Of a stretch of 6,120 nucleotides of DNA, positions 5,677 through 6,120 are shown piece after piece; within the stretch, counting starts at the first letter, position 1; every line of letters starts with the position of its first letter. This DNA is from Flavobacteriales bacterium UBA2426. GTDB lineage: Bacteria > Bacteroidota > Bacteroidia > Flavobacteriales_F > PHOS-HE28. Made by a program: the position numbers and the translations under genes. A model generated the notes under the pieces. That model saw only the letters and a list, made by a program, of their open reading frames with translations, had not been told where the DNA came from and ran no database searches. The stretch lies in NCBI GenBank assembly GCA_002342985.1, contig DDRC01000175.1, positions 2,540 through 8,659 on the forward strand. The letters run 5' to 3'.

Positions 5677-5711
5677 CCGTGCTGCCCCGCACGGGGGGTG
5701 ACCGGGGTCAC
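5677..5711 (-). terminator. Tandem inverted repeats between msrA and the DUF983 gene
   Basis: Two perfect dyads lie side by side: CCGTGC-TGCCCC-GCACGG (5677-5694, 6-bp stem) and GTGACC-GG-GGTCAC (5698-5711, 6-bp arms; as RNA about 5 bp with a 4-nt loop). On the minus strand they begin 3 nt after the msrA stop and end just before the DUF983 -7 box. They may end or weaken read-through from msrA, but no U-tract follows, so a protein-binding operator is equally possible. Confidence 0.3.
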
Positions 5712-5714
5712 GGA

Positions 5715-6120
5715 TCAGCGCTTCAGCTTTTCGGCGAACACCTTACGGAACTTCTCGAGCTTGGGCCTGATAACCATCTGGCAGTACCCTTGGCCGGGGT
5801 TCTGGGCATAGTAGTCCTGGTGGTAATCCTCCGCCTCGTAGAACGCTGATGCCTTCGTGACCTCGGTGACGATCGGCGCGGGGAATGCGCCGCTCGCGTC
5901 GAGCTTCCGCTTGTCCGACTCCGCAAGGTCCCGCTGGGCCTCGCTATGCCAGAAGATGGCCGAGCGGTACTGCGTGCCCACATCGGCTCCCTGCCTGTTG
6001 AGCGTGGTGGGATCATGCGTCTGCCAGAATACCTCCAGGATCTCGTCGAGGCTCACCACGGAAGGGTCGAAGACGATCCGTGCGACCTCGGCATGCCCGG
6101 TGCGGCCGGTGCAGACCTCC
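5715..6120 (-). CDS. msrA: Peptide methionine-S-sulfoxide reductase MsrA, C-terminal part
   Basis: The last 135 residues are present; the N-terminus, with the catalytic GCFW(C) motif, lies beyond the right edge. MsrA reduces the S-epimer of methionine sulfoxide in proteins, repairing oxidative damage with electrons usually from thioredoxin. Clear family segments are EVCTGRTGHAEV, then VFDPSVVSLDEILEVFW, then QTHDPTTLNRQGADVGTQYRSA, which includes substrate-pocket residues. FYEAEDYHQDYY follows, carrying active-site Glu and Tyr/His positions. Near the end, GQGYC precedes IRPKLEKFRK; the Cys of the GYC motif serves as resolving cysteine in many family members. The protein ends in EKLKR with TGA at 5717-5715. 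The coding frame is open to the window edge, so the GTG at 6059 is internal, not a start. No MsrB domain is fused at the C-terminus. The DUF983 gene follows on the same strand after 51 bp. Confidence 0.95.
   Translation of the reverse strand, partial: EVCTGRTGHAEVARIVFDPSVVSLDEILEVFWQTHDPTTLNRQGADVGTQYRSAIFWHSEAQRDLAESDKRKLDASGAFPAPIVTEVTKASAFYEAEDYHQDYYAQNPGQGYCQMVIRPKLEKFRKVFAEKLKR

Overview
The window is GC-rich and gene-dense, with no RNA gene, insertion sequence, CRISPR array or phage gene visible. Several features point to a high-GC member of Bacteroidota, probably Flavobacteriales-like. A perfect Bacteroidota -7 box (TAnnTTTG, here TAGCTTTG) sits directly in front of one start codon. 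No start has a convincing Shine-Dalgarno sequence. The gene set also fits: a DUF983 zinc-ribbon membrane protein, an RhlE-type helicase with a long Q/R/P tail, a lipoprotein carrying a methyltransferase fold, and a large secreted protein. This placement is inference from gene style, not from a phylogenetic marker.

Layout. Positions 1-524 (minus) hold the N-terminal part of a secreted protein that runs off the left edge. A 457-bp divergent intergenic region (525-981) follows, and its right half contains a perfect TAGCTTTG box and three simple hairpins, all with 5-nt loops. Next on the plus strand come an RhlE-type DEAD-box RNA helicase (982-2583) and, after 52 bp, a PhoD-like metallophosphatase (2636-3943). 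A MarR-family regulator (3953-4432, minus) converges on the phosphatase with only 9 bp between stop codons. It is divergent from a lipoprotein (4523-5233, plus) whose methyltransferase-like domain lacks key SAM-binding residues. The 90-bp gap between these two holds an inverted repeat and overlapping promoter-like elements on both strands. A DUF983 protein (5214-5663, minus) overlaps the lipoprotein tail by 20 nt. Upstream of it on the same strand is msrA (5715-6120, minus), whose N-terminus lies beyond the right edge.

Function. There is no single obvious pathway. The genes cover RNA remodelling (RhlE), envelope phosphate-ester hydrolysis (PhoD-like), oxidative protein repair (MsrA), and a possible MarR-controlled envelope lipoprotein. 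The two most unusual signals are the structured leader in front of the helicase and the exported methyltransferase-fold protein with a degraded cofactor site. I see no clear sign of an undescribed multi-gene defence or mobile system.
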